Assembly (NCBI GenBank): GCA_039034015.1 | Contig: JBCCBM010000003.1 | Location: 124,001-188,000 of the forward strand | Source of the DNA: Acuticoccus sp039034015 | GTDB taxonomy: Bacteria; Pseudomonadota; Alphaproteobacteria; Rhizobiales; Amorphaceae | Direction of reading: 5' to 3' | Length of the DNA: 64,000 nucleotides | Notes under the pieces: model-generated | Database searches by the model: none | The model's input: the letters and a program-made list of their open reading frames with translations, nothing else | What the model was told of the DNA's origin: nothing | Part shown: piece after piece, positions 42,076 through 50,527 of the stretch | How the letters are laid out: every line of letters begins with the position of its first letter | Position numbering within the stretch: the first letter of the stretch is position 1 | Translations under genes and position numbers: made by a program

Positions 42076-43263
42076 GTGCACTACCAGGGGGACCATGCCT
42101 GCTCGGAGGCGGAGGCGCGCGCGTTCTTTGCAAAGATCCCCGCTTACCTTCGAGACCTTGGCTTCTTCAGCCTCATCCGCACGGACGACGAGGCCGCGCA
42201 GGCCCGGCAATGCCTGGAGGCCGAGCCGAAAGCGGCCCACTGGGTGCTGTTTGCCATCGGCGGCACGGATTGGATCTTTGCCTATGTGCCCGAGATGGAG
42301 GGCACCGCGCTTGTGGACTATGGCGGCGTCGCACCCACCCTTCGGCCCATGGGGCTCACGCGCTTTGTCGACTTTGCAACGGCCGATCTTCGCCAGATCC
42401 TGCGCCAAAATCTTGAACCGGAACTTGACGATATGACCCACGTGCGAAGCGAGTTGATGGCCCGTTTTCAGGCCATGAAGGCGGCGGGCGAGCCCATCAT
42501 CGGCGGGGGCGCGGGCACCGGCCTTTCGGCCAAGTGCGAGGAAGCCGGCGGCATCGACCTCATCGTGATCTACAATTCCGGCCGCTTTCGCATGGCCGGC
42601 CGCGGGTCGCTTGCCGGCCTTTTGGCCTATGGCGATGCCAACGCCATCGTGATGGATATGGCGCGCGAAGTCTTGCCGGTGGTGAAGAACGTTCCTGTCT
42701 TGGCGGGCGTCAACGGCACCGATCCGTTCCGCGATATGGACCGTTTCTTGGATGAGGTGAAGGCGGCTGGCTTTGCGGGCGTGCAAAACTTTCCGACTGT
42801 TGGCCTGATTGACGGGAACTTTCGCGCAAATCTCGAAGAGACGGGCATGGGGTATGGGCTGGAGGTCGATATGATCGCAAAGGCGGTCGACAAAGACCTT
42901 TTGACGACGCCTTATGTCTTTTCAGAGGCTGACGCGGCCGCGATGGCAAGGGCGGGGGCCGACATCATCGTCGTCCACCTTGGCCTCACCACCGGCGGCG
43001 CCATTGGGGCCGAAACCGCGCTGAAGCTGGAGGATTGCCCGGCGATGGTGGACGCGTGGGGCGCCGCAGCGCTCGACGTGAACCCCGACGCCATCGTCCT
43101 CGTTCACGGCGGCCCGGTCGCCATGCCCGAAGATGCCGCCTTCGTGCTGCGCGAAACCAAGAATTGCCACGGGTTTTATGGCGCATCCTCCATGGAGCGG
43201 CTGCCGACGGAAACGGCGCTGACCGCGCAAACCCGGGAATTCAAGGCGATTACGATCGGGTAG
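42076..43263 (+). CDS. TIM-barrel (PEP-hydrolase/Tm-1 C-terminal-like) protein with N-terminal extension
   Basis: A 395-residue protein. From Met120 (THVRSELMARFQAMKAAGEP) to the end it is the TIM-barrel family known as phosphoenolpyruvate hydrolase-like or Tm-1 C-terminal domain, with PIIGGGAGTGLSAKCEEAGG, DLIVIYNSGRFRMAGRGSLA, GVNGTDPFRD, GVQNFPTVGLIDG and VHGGPVAMPEDA. The first 119 residues are an extra region (FFAKIPAYLRDLGFFSLI, GTDWIFAYVPEMEG) that I do not recognise. GTG start 3 bases after the LivF fusion. It likely works with the UPF0261 domain on the same substrate. An alternative start at 42433 would give the barrel alone. Confidence 0.87.
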   Translation: MHYQGDHACSEAEARAFFAKIPAYLRDLGFFSLIRTDDEAAQARQCLEAEPKAAHWVLFAIGGTDWIFAYVPEMEGTALVDYGGVAPTLRPMGLTRFVDFATADLRQILRQNLEPELDDMTHVRSELMARFQAMKAAGEPIIGGGAGTGLSAKCEEAGGIDLIVIYNSGRFRMAGRGSLAGLLAYGDANAIVMDMAREVLPVVKNVPVLAGVNGTDPFRDMDRFLDEVKAAGFAGVQNFPTVGLIDGNFRANLEETGMGYGLEVDMIAKAVDKDLLTTPYVFSEADAAAMARAGADIIVVHLGLTTGGAIGAETALKLEDCPAMVDAWGAAALDVNPDAIVLVHGGPVAMPEDAAFVLRETKNCHGFYGASSMERLPTETALTAQTREFKAITIG

Positions 43264-43362
43264 CGCGCCCCGGGTTTTGGGCAAAAACAGACCATGCGGT
43301 AAGCGCCCGGCGCCAGAGGCGCTTTCCTACGCGGCACTTACGCTGCGGGAGGTGTGACGCGC

Positions 43363-46300
43363 ATGACGGGTGAACTCATCGGTGAGCTGATCTTGTGGAT
43401 CATTGCCGCCGTCATCGTCATCTTCGTGATCTATTGGGTGATGAACTGGCTCTACCGCCGGTCCACCAAAGAAACCGCGTTCGTACGCACAGGGTTTCTG
43501 GGCGAGAAAGTGGTAATCGACGGCGGCGCGTTTGTGTGGCCCATCATCCATGACATCACGCCTGTCGCCATGAATACGCTCCCGCTGGAAGTTGTGCGCC
43601 AGCGGGACGATGCGGTGATCACAAAAGACCGCATGCGTGTGGATGTGGAGGCGGAATTTTACGTCCGCGTGAAGCCGGAGCGGGAGGCCGTCTCCCGCGC
43701 GGCATCCACCCTTGGCCGCCGCACCACCGACATTGAGCGGCTGCACCCGCTGCTCGCTGGCAAGTTCATCTCGGCGCTGCGCACCGCGGCGGCCGAAATG
43801 CCCATGGGCGACATCCACGAGCAGCGCGGCGCCTACGTGGGCCGCGTCAAGGATCTGGCCCAAGAGGCGCTGGAGGCGAATGGGCTTGAGCTGGAATCGG
43901 TCGCCATCAAGGACATCGACCAGACGGCGCTCGAATATTTCAACCCGTCCAACCGCTTTGATGCGGAAGGTTTGACAACGCTGATCCGCGAGATCGAAGA
44001 GCGCAGAACGTTGCGCAACGAGATCGAGCAAGATTCCATGATCCGCATCCGCGCGCGAAACCTGACGGCGGAGAAAGAAGCGCTCAACATTGAGCGGGAT
44101 TCAGAACAAGCGCGCCTGGAGCAGGAGCGGGAGGTGGAATTCCGCAGGGCCCAGCAGCGCGCCGAAATTGCCCGCGAGCGCGCCGAGCGGGAAACCGAGG
44201 CCGAACGCGCGCAAATCACCGCGCGCGAGAATATTGAGCTGGCGCGGATCGCCAACGAACAGTCGATCGCGGAAGTGCGCATCCAGTCCGAGCGCGAAAT
44301 CCGCGAGCGGGAGATTTCCCGCCAAAAGGCGGTGGATGCGGCCGAAATTGCAAGCCGCGAAGAGACGGACACGGCCCGCATTGCCCAGGAGCGGGCCGTC
44401 TCCGAAGCGCGCATTCACTCAAGCCGCGAGGTGGAGGCGCAAGAAATTGCCCGCCGCCGTACGGTGGAAGAGGCCGAGATTGCCGCCCGCGAGGCCGTCG
44501 ACCGCGCCCGCACCGAGCAGGAGCGCGCCGTTGCCGAAGCGCGCATTGCCGCCGAGCAGGACACGCGCGCCAAAGAAATTGAGCGCACCCGCGCCCTGGA
44601 AGCGGCCGAAATTTCCGCCCGGGAAGAGACCGAGAAGGCCCGCATTGCGCAAGATCGCGCGATTGTGGAAGCGCGGATCGTGAGCGAGGAAGAAACCCGC
44701 CAGCGCGAAATTGCCCGAACCAAAACGCTGGACGAGGCGGAGATCTTGGCCCGTGAGGCGACCGAAAAACTGCGCATTGCAGAAGCCGCCGGCACCAGCG
44801 AGGAGCGCATCTCGTCTGACCGGCGCGTGCGCGAACTTGAAATTGTGCGCCAACAGGCGATCGAGGAGGCGGACGCGGCCGCCAAACGCGCCATCGAGGC
44901 GGCCCGCATTGCCCGGGAAAAGGCCGTCGCCGCCGACCGGATCGCCATGGAAGAGGATGTGCGCCGGCGCGAAATTGCCCGGGGTCAGGCGGTGGACGAG
45001 GCCGAGCTTGCCGCCCGCGATGTGATCGAGAACGCCAAAATCGGGCTTGATCAGCGCATTGACGAGGAGCGCATTGCGGCGCGCGAAAAAGTGTCGGTGC
45101 GCGAGGCGGCGGCCCAGGAAGTGAGCGAGGCTGCAAGAATCCAGCAAACCCGCAAGGTGGATGCGGAGCGCATTGCCGCCGAGGCTGAAACCCGCAGCCG
45201 CGAGATTGAGCGCAACGAGGCGATTGCGTCGGCGGAGGTGTCGTCCAAGCGGCTGGTGGATCAAATGTCCATCGAGAAAGAGATGGAGACCGCGCGGGAC
45301 AAGATTTCGCGCGATGAGACGGTGCGCCAGCTCGAGATTATTCGAAATCGCACCCTTGATGAGGCGCAGGTGAAGGCGGACGAGGCGGTGGAAGCGGCCC
45401 GCATCGCCAAGGAGAAAATTGTCGAGGCGGAGCGCATTGCCGCCAGCCAAGACACGCGCGAGCGCGAAATCTCCCGCGAGGGCGCCGTGGAGGCGGCCGA
45501 CATTCGCCGGCGCGATGCGGTGGAGCGCCAGCGCATCGACATGGAGCTCGGCCTTGAGATGGAGCGCATCGCAAGCCAGCAGGAGCGCGAGGTCTCCGAC
45601 ATTGACCGCCGCCGCATTGTGGAAGAGGCGGACGATGCGCGCGTGATCGAACTTGCGGGCAAAAAGGCCGAGCGGGCGGGCGCCGATGCCAAGGTGCGCC
45701 AGGCCGAAATTGTGGCTGGCCGCGATGTCGACAAGGCGGGCGTGGAGCGCGACAAGGTCTTGGATGCGGCAAAGCTTGAGCGCCAGCGGTCCACCGAGCA
45801 AATCGAGATCGCGCGCGTTCAGGCCCTGCGCGAGGCGGAAATTACCTCCCGCGAAGATGTGGAGCGCGCGCGCATTGCCTCCGAACGCGGGCTCGACGAG
45901 GCGCGCATCGGCCACGAAACCGAGCGGCGCCAGCGCGAAATCACCCGCGAGCGCGAGGTGGAGCTTGCCGCCATGGAGCGGGCCATCGCGCTTTACGCCA
46001 AAAGCCTTGAGGAGGCGGCGGCCAAGGTCGAGGCCGAAAACGCCAGAGCTCGCGCCGTGGAGGCGGAGGAAAAGGCCCTCACCGCCAAGGAGACCGAGGT
46101 CGCGAGCCGCAAAAAGCGCGTGGACGTTTTGATGGCCGAGACGAAGGCGGAGGAAATGCGCCTTGCGGCCGACGCCGACAAAGTGCGCCTTGCGGTGGAG
46201 GCGGAGGCGCAAAAGCTCGTCAACGAGGCGGAAAACGTGCTCACCGAGCCGGCGCGCGCCTCACTCTTCAAGCGCAACCTCCTCACCCGCATCGAGGGGA

Positions 46301-46644
46301 TTGTGGCGGCCTCCGCAAAGCCGATGGAAAAGATCTCCGACATCCGCATTGTGCAGCTGGGCGGCGGCGGCGAGGGGGGCGGCAACGGGCTTTATGCCAA
46401 TGGCGACGGCACCTATCGCACCGCCACCGACGAGGTGATCAACTCGGCGCTGCGCTACCGCGTCCAGGCCCCGCTCATCGACAATCTCCTCGGCGAAATG
46501 GGGATTGAGGGCGGCAACCTTTCAAAAATGGGCGGGCTGATCCGCGAGGCGTCGGACATGCAGCGCATTGCCACGGGGTCTGATAACAGAGGGTCCGAAA
46601 AGAAGCCCAAGGCCGACGACAAGCCGGCGGGACAGGGGTCGTAG
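43363..46644 (+). CDS. flotillin/SPFH protein with a very long hendecad coiled coil
   Basis: A 1093-residue membrane-anchored protein. One N-terminal helix (LIGELILWIIAAVIVIFVIY) is followed by an SPFH domain at about residues 35-215. From residue 304 to about 876 the sequence repeats every 44 residues (four 11-residue units), marked by EARI-type steps at 304, 348, 392, 436, 480, 524 and 568, then a 33-residue unit and further 44-residue units from 601. A flotillin-type Glu/Ala-rich tail (AAMERAIALYAKSLEEAAAK) and a Gly-rich end follow. ATG at 43363 has GGGAGG 10 bases upstream. SPFH proteins organise membrane microdomains and build cages. Two SRPBCC genes follow directly. Confidence 0.9.
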   Translation: MTGELIGELILWIIAAVIVIFVIYWVMNWLYRRSTKETAFVRTGFLGEKVVIDGGAFVWPIIHDITPVAMNTLPLEVVRQRDDAVITKDRMRVDVEAEFYVRVKPEREAVSRAASTLGRRTTDIERLHPLLAGKFISALRTAAAEMPMGDIHEQRGAYVGRVKDLAQEALEANGLELESVAIKDIDQTALEYFNPSNRFDAEGLTTLIREIEERRTLRNEIEQDSMIRIRARNLTAEKEALNIERDSEQARLEQEREVEFRRAQQRAEIARERAERETEAERAQITARENIELARIANEQSIAEVRIQSEREIREREISRQKAVDAAEIASREETDTARIAQERAVSEARIHSSREVEAQEIARRRTVEEAEIAAREAVDRARTEQERAVAEARIAAEQDTRAKEIERTRALEAAEISAREETEKARIAQDRAIVEARIVSEEETRQREIARTKTLDEAEILAREATEKLRIAEAAGTSEERISSDRRVRELEIVRQQAIEEADAAAKRAIEAARIAREKAVAADRIAMEEDVRRREIARGQAVDEAELAARDVIENAKIGLDQRIDEERIAAREKVSVREAAAQEVSEAARIQQTRKVDAERIAAEAETRSREIERNEAIASAEVSSKRLVDQMSIEKEMETARDKISRDETVRQLEIIRNRTLDEAQVKADEAVEAARIAKEKIVEAERIAASQDTREREISREGAVEAADIRRRDAVERQRIDMELGLEMERIASQQEREVSDIDRRRIVEEADDARVIELAGKKAERAGADAKVRQAEIVAGRDVDKAGVERDKVLDAAKLERQRSTEQIEIARVQALREAEITSREDVERARIASERGLDEARIGHETERRQREITREREVELAAMERAIALYAKSLEEAAAKVEAENARARAVEAEEKALTAKETEVASRKKRVDVLMAETKAEEMRLAADADKVRLAVEAEAQKLVNEAENVLTEPARASLFKRNLLTRIEGIVAASAKPMEKISDIRIVQLGGGGEGGGNGLYANGDGTYRTATDEVINSALRYRVQAPLIDNLLGEMGIEGGNLSKMGGLIREASDMQRIATGSDNRGSEKKPKADDKPAGQGS

Positions 46645-47082
46645 GTGGCGCGGGTTTATGTCTCCTCGGTGATCAACGCGCCGGCCGCCCGGGTTTGGGA
46701 ACGGGTGCGTGATTTCAACGGCCTGCCCCGCTGGCACCCGCGCATTCGCGAAAGCCGCATTGAGGACGGGGAGCCCGCTGACAAGGTGGGCTGCGTGCGC
46801 GCCTTCGCCCTTCAAAACGGCGACCGACTGCGCGAAAAGCTCCTCGGCCTCTCCGACTTTGACATGTTCTGCACCTACTCGATCCTGGAAAGCCCGATGC
46901 CGCTGACGGACTATGTGGCAACGCTCCGGGTAACCCCGATCACCGATGGCGAGCGCAGCTTCATCGAGTGGTCCGCCGACTTTGCCTGCGGGGAGGCGGT
47001 GGAAGACGACCTTGTGAGCGGCATCGGCGGCGACGTGTTTCAAGGCGGGTTTGACGCGCTAAAACGCCATTTTGCGCGATGA
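46645..47082 (+). CDS. SRPBCC (START-like) protein 1
   Basis: A 145-residue protein of the polyketide cyclase/dehydrase 2 branch of the SRPBCC superfamily: VYVSSVINAPAARVWERVRD at the start, FNGLPRWHPRIRESRIE, and FIEWSADFACGEAVEDDL near the end. The fold encloses a deep hydrophobic pocket for lipids or aromatic ligands. GTG start directly after the flotillin stop. The next gene is a paralogue. CoxG, the membrane-recruitment factor of CO dehydrogenase, belongs to the same superfamily, and a CoxM/S/L-type locus follows, so a related role is possible. Confidence 0.87.
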   Translation: MARVYVSSVINAPAARVWERVRDFNGLPRWHPRIRESRIEDGEPADKVGCVRAFALQNGDRLREKLLGLSDFDMFCTYSILESPMPLTDYVATLRVTPITDGERSFIEWSADFACGEAVEDDLVSGIGGDVFQGGFDALKRHFAR

Positions 47083-47116
47083 GCGATCGCCCTTCTCCGC
47101 TCGCCCGGCGGTTGCC

Positions 47117-47566
47117 ATGCCGGCCGTAGTCCGCTCCACCGTCATCGAGGCGCCTGTGGAGAGGGTCTGGGCCATCGTGCGTGATTTTGAGGGGCACGAC
47201 CGTTGGCACCCGGCCATTGCCGACAGCGCCATGGAGCGCGGCGCACCGCCCGACCGTGTGTCGGGCATCCGCCGGTTTCATCTGGCCGACGGGTCGGAGC
47301 TGCGCGAACAGCTCTTGACCCTCTCCGACATTGATATGGAACTCAGCTACTGCCTCCTTGAGACGCCCGTGCCCCTTTTCAACTACGTCGCGCACGTGCG
47401 CCTTTTGCCTGTCACCGATGGGGACCACACGTTTTACGAATGGCGCTCAAGGTTTGATACGCCCAAGGGCCGCGAAGCCGCCCTCGCCGCCATGGTGGGG
47501 GAGGACATTTATGTGGCCGGCATGAATGGTGTGCGCGAGGCGCTCGGCGCCGGGGGAGGGGGCTGA
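47117..47566 (+). CDS. SRPBCC (START-like) protein 2
   Basis: A 149-residue paralogue of the preceding protein, with the same pattern VVRSTVIEAPVERVWAIVRD, FEGHDRWHPAIADSAME, LLTLSDIDMELSYCLLE and HTFYEWRSRF. I chose ATG 47117, which gives the family start; an in-frame TTG at 47072 would overlap the previous gene. The stop overlaps the CoxM-like start by one base, tying this protein to the molybdenum hydroxylase operon. It may bind a ligand or help membrane attachment of the enzyme. The pair probably arose by tandem duplication. Confidence 0.87.
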   Translation: MPAVVRSTVIEAPVERVWAIVRDFEGHDRWHPAIADSAMERGAPPDRVSGIRRFHLADGSELREQLLTLSDIDMELSYCLLETPVPLFNYVAHVRLLPVTDGDHTFYEWRSRFDTPKGREAALAAMVGEDIYVAGMNGVREALGAGGGG

Positions 47567-48357
47567 TGCCGCTCACCGTCACAACCTGTCGCACCGCCGC
47601 GGAGGCGGACGATGCGCTGTCGCAAAACCCCGGCGCAAAGGTGATTGGCGGCGGCACCGTCCTCATGCGCGCCGTCAACGACGCAGACCCCGCGCTCACC
47701 GGCCTCATCCGCGTCACCGACCCCGCCTTTCGCGACATTCGGCGGGAGGGGAGCACGCTCGTCCTGGGCGCGCACGTCACCATGGCGCAGCTGTTGGCAA
47801 ACCGGGAGGCGGCGTTCCTCCACCCGGTCGCGCGGGTGATTGGCGGGCCCCAGGTGCGCGCGGCGGCAACCGTGGCGGGCAACCTTTTCTCCGGCCCGCC
47901 CTATGGTGACTTTGCCGCAGCGCTCATCGCCCTTGGCGCCACCGCGCTCCACCCCGACCGGTCGTCGGAACCGGTGGAGGGCATCGTGCGCCGCCCCCGC
48001 ACAAAAATCGTGACGGGGGTGAGCATTCCGATCCCGATCGCGCTCCTTTTCTCAAAGGTCAGCCGGGTGAAGCCGAAGGGCGTCTCGCTGATGTCGCTGG
48101 CGGCCGTGGTGCCTCTGTCCGGCGGGCGGATTGAGGGCGCGCGGGTTGCCTTCAACGGCATGGGCGCGCACCCCGCCCGCGCCACGGGGGCTGAGCGGGC
48201 GCTCAACGGCCAACCGCTCACGCCGGACACCATCGCGCGGGCCTCGGCCGCCGCCGCCGAGGGGCTCGACCCGAGGGACGACGCCATCGCCAGCGCCTGG
48301 TACCGGCGGGAGACGGCCGGCATTCACCTCCGCCGCCTGTTGGAGGGCGCCCGCTGA
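47566..48357 (+). CDS. FAD-binding subunit of a CO-dehydrogenase/xanthine-dehydrogenase-type enzyme (CoxM-like)
   Basis: A 263-residue medium subunit. The FAD-binding PCMH fold shows AKVIGGGTVLMRAVNDADPA, where flavin phosphates bind (GGGT), and RVIGGPQVRAAATVAGNLFS with GDFAAALIALGA, followed by the CO-dehydrogenase flavoprotein C-terminal domain (GARVAFNGMGAHPARATGAE). It moves electrons from the 2Fe-2S subunit to an external acceptor. ATG overlaps the SRPBCC-2 stop, and its own TGA overlaps the CoxS-like start. Slightly shorter than typical CoxM (about 285). Confidence 0.9.
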   Translation: MPLTVTTCRTAAEADDALSQNPGAKVIGGGTVLMRAVNDADPALTGLIRVTDPAFRDIRREGSTLVLGAHVTMAQLLANREAAFLHPVARVIGGPQVRAAATVAGNLFSGPPYGDFAAALIALGATALHPDRSSEPVEGIVRRPRTKIVTGVSIPIPIALLFSKVSRVKPKGVSLMSLAAVVPLSGGRIEGARVAFNGMGAHPARATGAERALNGQPLTPDTIARASAAAAEGLDPRDDAIASAWYRRETAGIHLRRLLEGAR

Positions 48358-48833
48358 TGGCCAAAACCCCGCTCCAATTCACCCACAATGGCCGGGCCGC
48401 CGCGGTCTTCGTGGAGGAGGGCGACAATCTTCTCGACATCTTGCGCCGGGGTGTGGGGGACCTCACGCCCAAATATGGCTGCGGCCAGGGGACCTGCGGC
48501 GCCTGCACGGTGCTGGTGGATGGCGCGCCCCGCCTCTCGTGTCTGACGCTGGCCGAGACCGTCGCCGGCGCGACCGTTGAGACCGTTGCCGGACAGGCAG
48601 GCGAGCAGCTCTCGCCCCTGCAAAAGTCGTTTGTGGACCATTTTGCCGCCCAGTGCGGCTATTGCACGACGGGGATGATCATGTCCGCCGAGGCGCTCTT
48701 GCGCGCCAACCCGCGCCCAACCCGCGAGGAGGTGGTGGAGGCCATTTCCGGCAACATTTGCCGCTGCACCGGCTATGAGGCCATTATCGACGCGGTGATG
48801 GCGGTCGGCAACGGCACCGCCCGGCGCGCGTGA
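48357..48833 (+). CDS. 2Fe-2S subunit (CoxS-like)
   Basis: A 158-residue small subunit. The plant-ferredoxin-type cluster ligands are in KYGCGQGTCGACTVLVDG and the following SCLTLAE; the second cluster is in the helical domain with CGYCTTGMIMSAEALL and NICRCTGYEAI. Both clusters are complete. It links the molybdenum site of the large subunit to FAD. ATG overlaps the CoxM-like stop by one base. The large-subunit gene starts 29 bases later. Confidence 0.94.
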   Translation: MAKTPLQFTHNGRAAAVFVEEGDNLLDILRRGVGDLTPKYGCGQGTCGACTVLVDGAPRLSCLTLAETVAGATVETVAGQAGEQLSPLQKSFVDHFAAQCGYCTTGMIMSAEALLRANPRPTREEVVEAISGNICRCTGYEAIIDAVMAVGNGTARRA

Positions 48834-48862
48834 CGGCGTCCGCGTTGAGGAATTGAGGACCC

Positions 48863-50527
48863 ATGCCCGTAGAATTCCGAAAAGAGCTCTTTGCCGACGA
48901 GCGGGACGACAACCTCAACGCCATTGGCCAACCCATTGAGCGGCAGGACATTCGCGGCCACGTCACCGGCCGCTCCCCGTTCTATGACGATCACCTGTTC
49001 GAGGGGCTCTGCCACATGCGCTGCGCCCGCGCGCCCCACGACCATGCGCGCATCCGGCGGATCGACACGGCCGAGGCGGCGCGCATGCCGGGCGTTCAGC
49101 GCGTCATCGTGGGCCGGGATGTGCCCCAAAACCTCAACACACTGCTCTCGCTGCTCGACTTCGGGCTCGACGATGAGGCGTGCCTGTCAACCGATGTGGT
49201 GCGCTATCGCGGGGAGCCCGTCGCCGCCGTCGTCGCCGACACGGAGCGGCAGGCGGAGGAGGCCGCGCGCGCCATCCGCGTTGACTATGAGCCGCTGCCC
49301 GCCGTCCTTGATGTGGAAGAGGCGCTAAAACCCGGCGCCCCGTCGGTGAACCCCGCGTACCCGAAAAACGCGTTCGTCTATCACGGCAAATACGACCACC
49401 AAAAACTGCGCTTTGGCGATGTGGAGGCGGCCTTTCGCACCGCCGATCACGTCATCGAGGGGCGCTATCAGATGAGCCCCATCGAGCAGGCGCCCATCGA
49501 GACCTGCGGCGCCATCGCGGTGCCTGAGCAAAACGGGCGGTACGCCTGTTACACCTCCACCCAAGGCCTCTTCTTCTCGCTGGGGACGGCGGCGAAGCTT
49601 TTGGATGTGTCGTCCGCGCGGTTGCATTTTATCGGCGGCACGGTGGGCGGCGGCTTTGGCGGCAAGGTTGATAGCCTTCACGAACCGCTTGCCATTTTGG
49701 GCGCGATGCTCACCGGGCGCCCTGTCAAATACCAGTTTGACCGGGCGGAGGAGATGCAGGTGGGCGCCCCGCGGGGGGCGGAGCGTTGGTTTGTAACCGA
49801 TGGCGTCATGAATGACGGGCGGATCGTTGCGCGAAAGCTTGTCGGTTACTTTGACGCCGGCGCCTATACGCGCCTTTCATCCTACGCGGTGGTGAAGTGC
49901 GTCGGCCATCTGCCCGGGCCTTACACGATCCCCAACGTTTATGCTGACGTCTATTGCGTCTTCACCAACCGCACGCCCGCCACCGCCATGCGCGGCTTTG
50001 GGGTAACGGGGGTCGATTTTGCCATTGAGAGCCACATGGATGTGGTGGCCGACCAGGTGGGCGTGGACCCCATCGCCCTTCGCCTCATCAACGCTTACCG
50101 CGATGGGGACATGAAGGCCCATCGCCGCACGGCCAAAAACTGCGCGCTGGTGGAGTGCGTCCAGGTGGCGGCCGAAAAGGCGGGCGTGCGCCTTGCCCCC
50201 CATCTTGCCGCGCTCGCCTCCATGGAAGGGGGCGGCGGCGCGCGGGCCGACATCCCCAACTTCACCGCGACGGACCAGAATGGCCGCGTCGACGGCTATG
50301 CCACACAAGGCTATGGCCGCAGCGATGCCCCCCATGAAGCCGCGACGCGCCCCGCCGCCCCCCCGCCCCCGCCACAGGCGGCCCCTGCGCCCCCGCCGCA
50401 GGCGGCCCCGGCGCCCCCGCCACAGGCGGCCCCTGCGCCAGCGCCACAAGGCGCGCCCGAGCCGGCCGCAGCGCCCGCCCGGCCCGCGCGACGGTTCTCG
50501 TCCATCTCCGGCCTCCGGCGACGGTGA
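48863..50527 (+). CDS. molybdenum hydroxylase large subunit, N-terminal half (split CoxL-like)
   Basis: A 554-residue protein that corresponds to only the first part of a CoxL/XdhB-type large subunit. It has the a/b-hammerhead domain (RSPFYDDHLFEGLCHMR) and the first molybdopterin-binding domain, with GGGFGGK at 262-268 and TAMRGFGVTG near 376. It then ends in a Pro/Ala-rich tail from about residue 490, with three 8-residue repeats of the PPPQAAPA type and a final basic RRFSSISGLRRR. The second molybdopterin domain and the catalytic Glu are missing and are found in the gene at 51508, beyond a DMT transporter gene that overlaps this stop by 4 bases. The two halves presumably assemble into one subunit. 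Confidence 0.87.
   Translation: MPVEFRKELFADERDDNLNAIGQPIERQDIRGHVTGRSPFYDDHLFEGLCHMRCARAPHDHARIRRIDTAEAARMPGVQRVIVGRDVPQNLNTLLSLLDFGLDDEACLSTDVVRYRGEPVAAVVADTERQAEEAARAIRVDYEPLPAVLDVEEALKPGAPSVNPAYPKNAFVYHGKYDHQKLRFGDVEAAFRTADHVIEGRYQMSPIEQAPIETCGAIAVPEQNGRYACYTSTQGLFFSLGTAAKLLDVSSARLHFIGGTVGGGFGGKVDSLHEPLAILGAMLTGRPVKYQFDRAEEMQVGAPRGAERWFVTDGVMNDGRIVARKLVGYFDAGAYTRLSSYAVVKCVGHLPGPYTIPNVYADVYCVFTNRTPATAMRGFGVTGVDFAIESHMDVVADQVGVDPIALRLINAYRDGDMKAHRRTAKNCALVECVQVAAEKAGVRLAPHLAALASMEGGGGARADIPNFTATDQNGRVDGYATQGYGRSDAPHEAATRPAAPPPPPQAAPAPPPQAAPAPPPQAAPAPAPQGAPEPAAAPARPARRFSSISGLRRR
50363..50447 (+). repeat. 24-base tandem repeats encoding a Pro/Ala/Gln-rich tail
   Basis: About three and a half copies of a GC-rich 24-base unit encoding PPPQAAPA-type octapeptides at the end of the split large-subunit N-half. 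The copies differ by few bases (CCGCAGGCGGCC versus CCACAGGCGGCC). Such repeats can change in number by slippage. Confidence 0.75.

Noticed and set aside
44216..46212. Long antisense open frames opposite the flotillin
   Set aside because: They mirror the 132-base periodicity of the coiled-coil coding strand and are artefacts of it.
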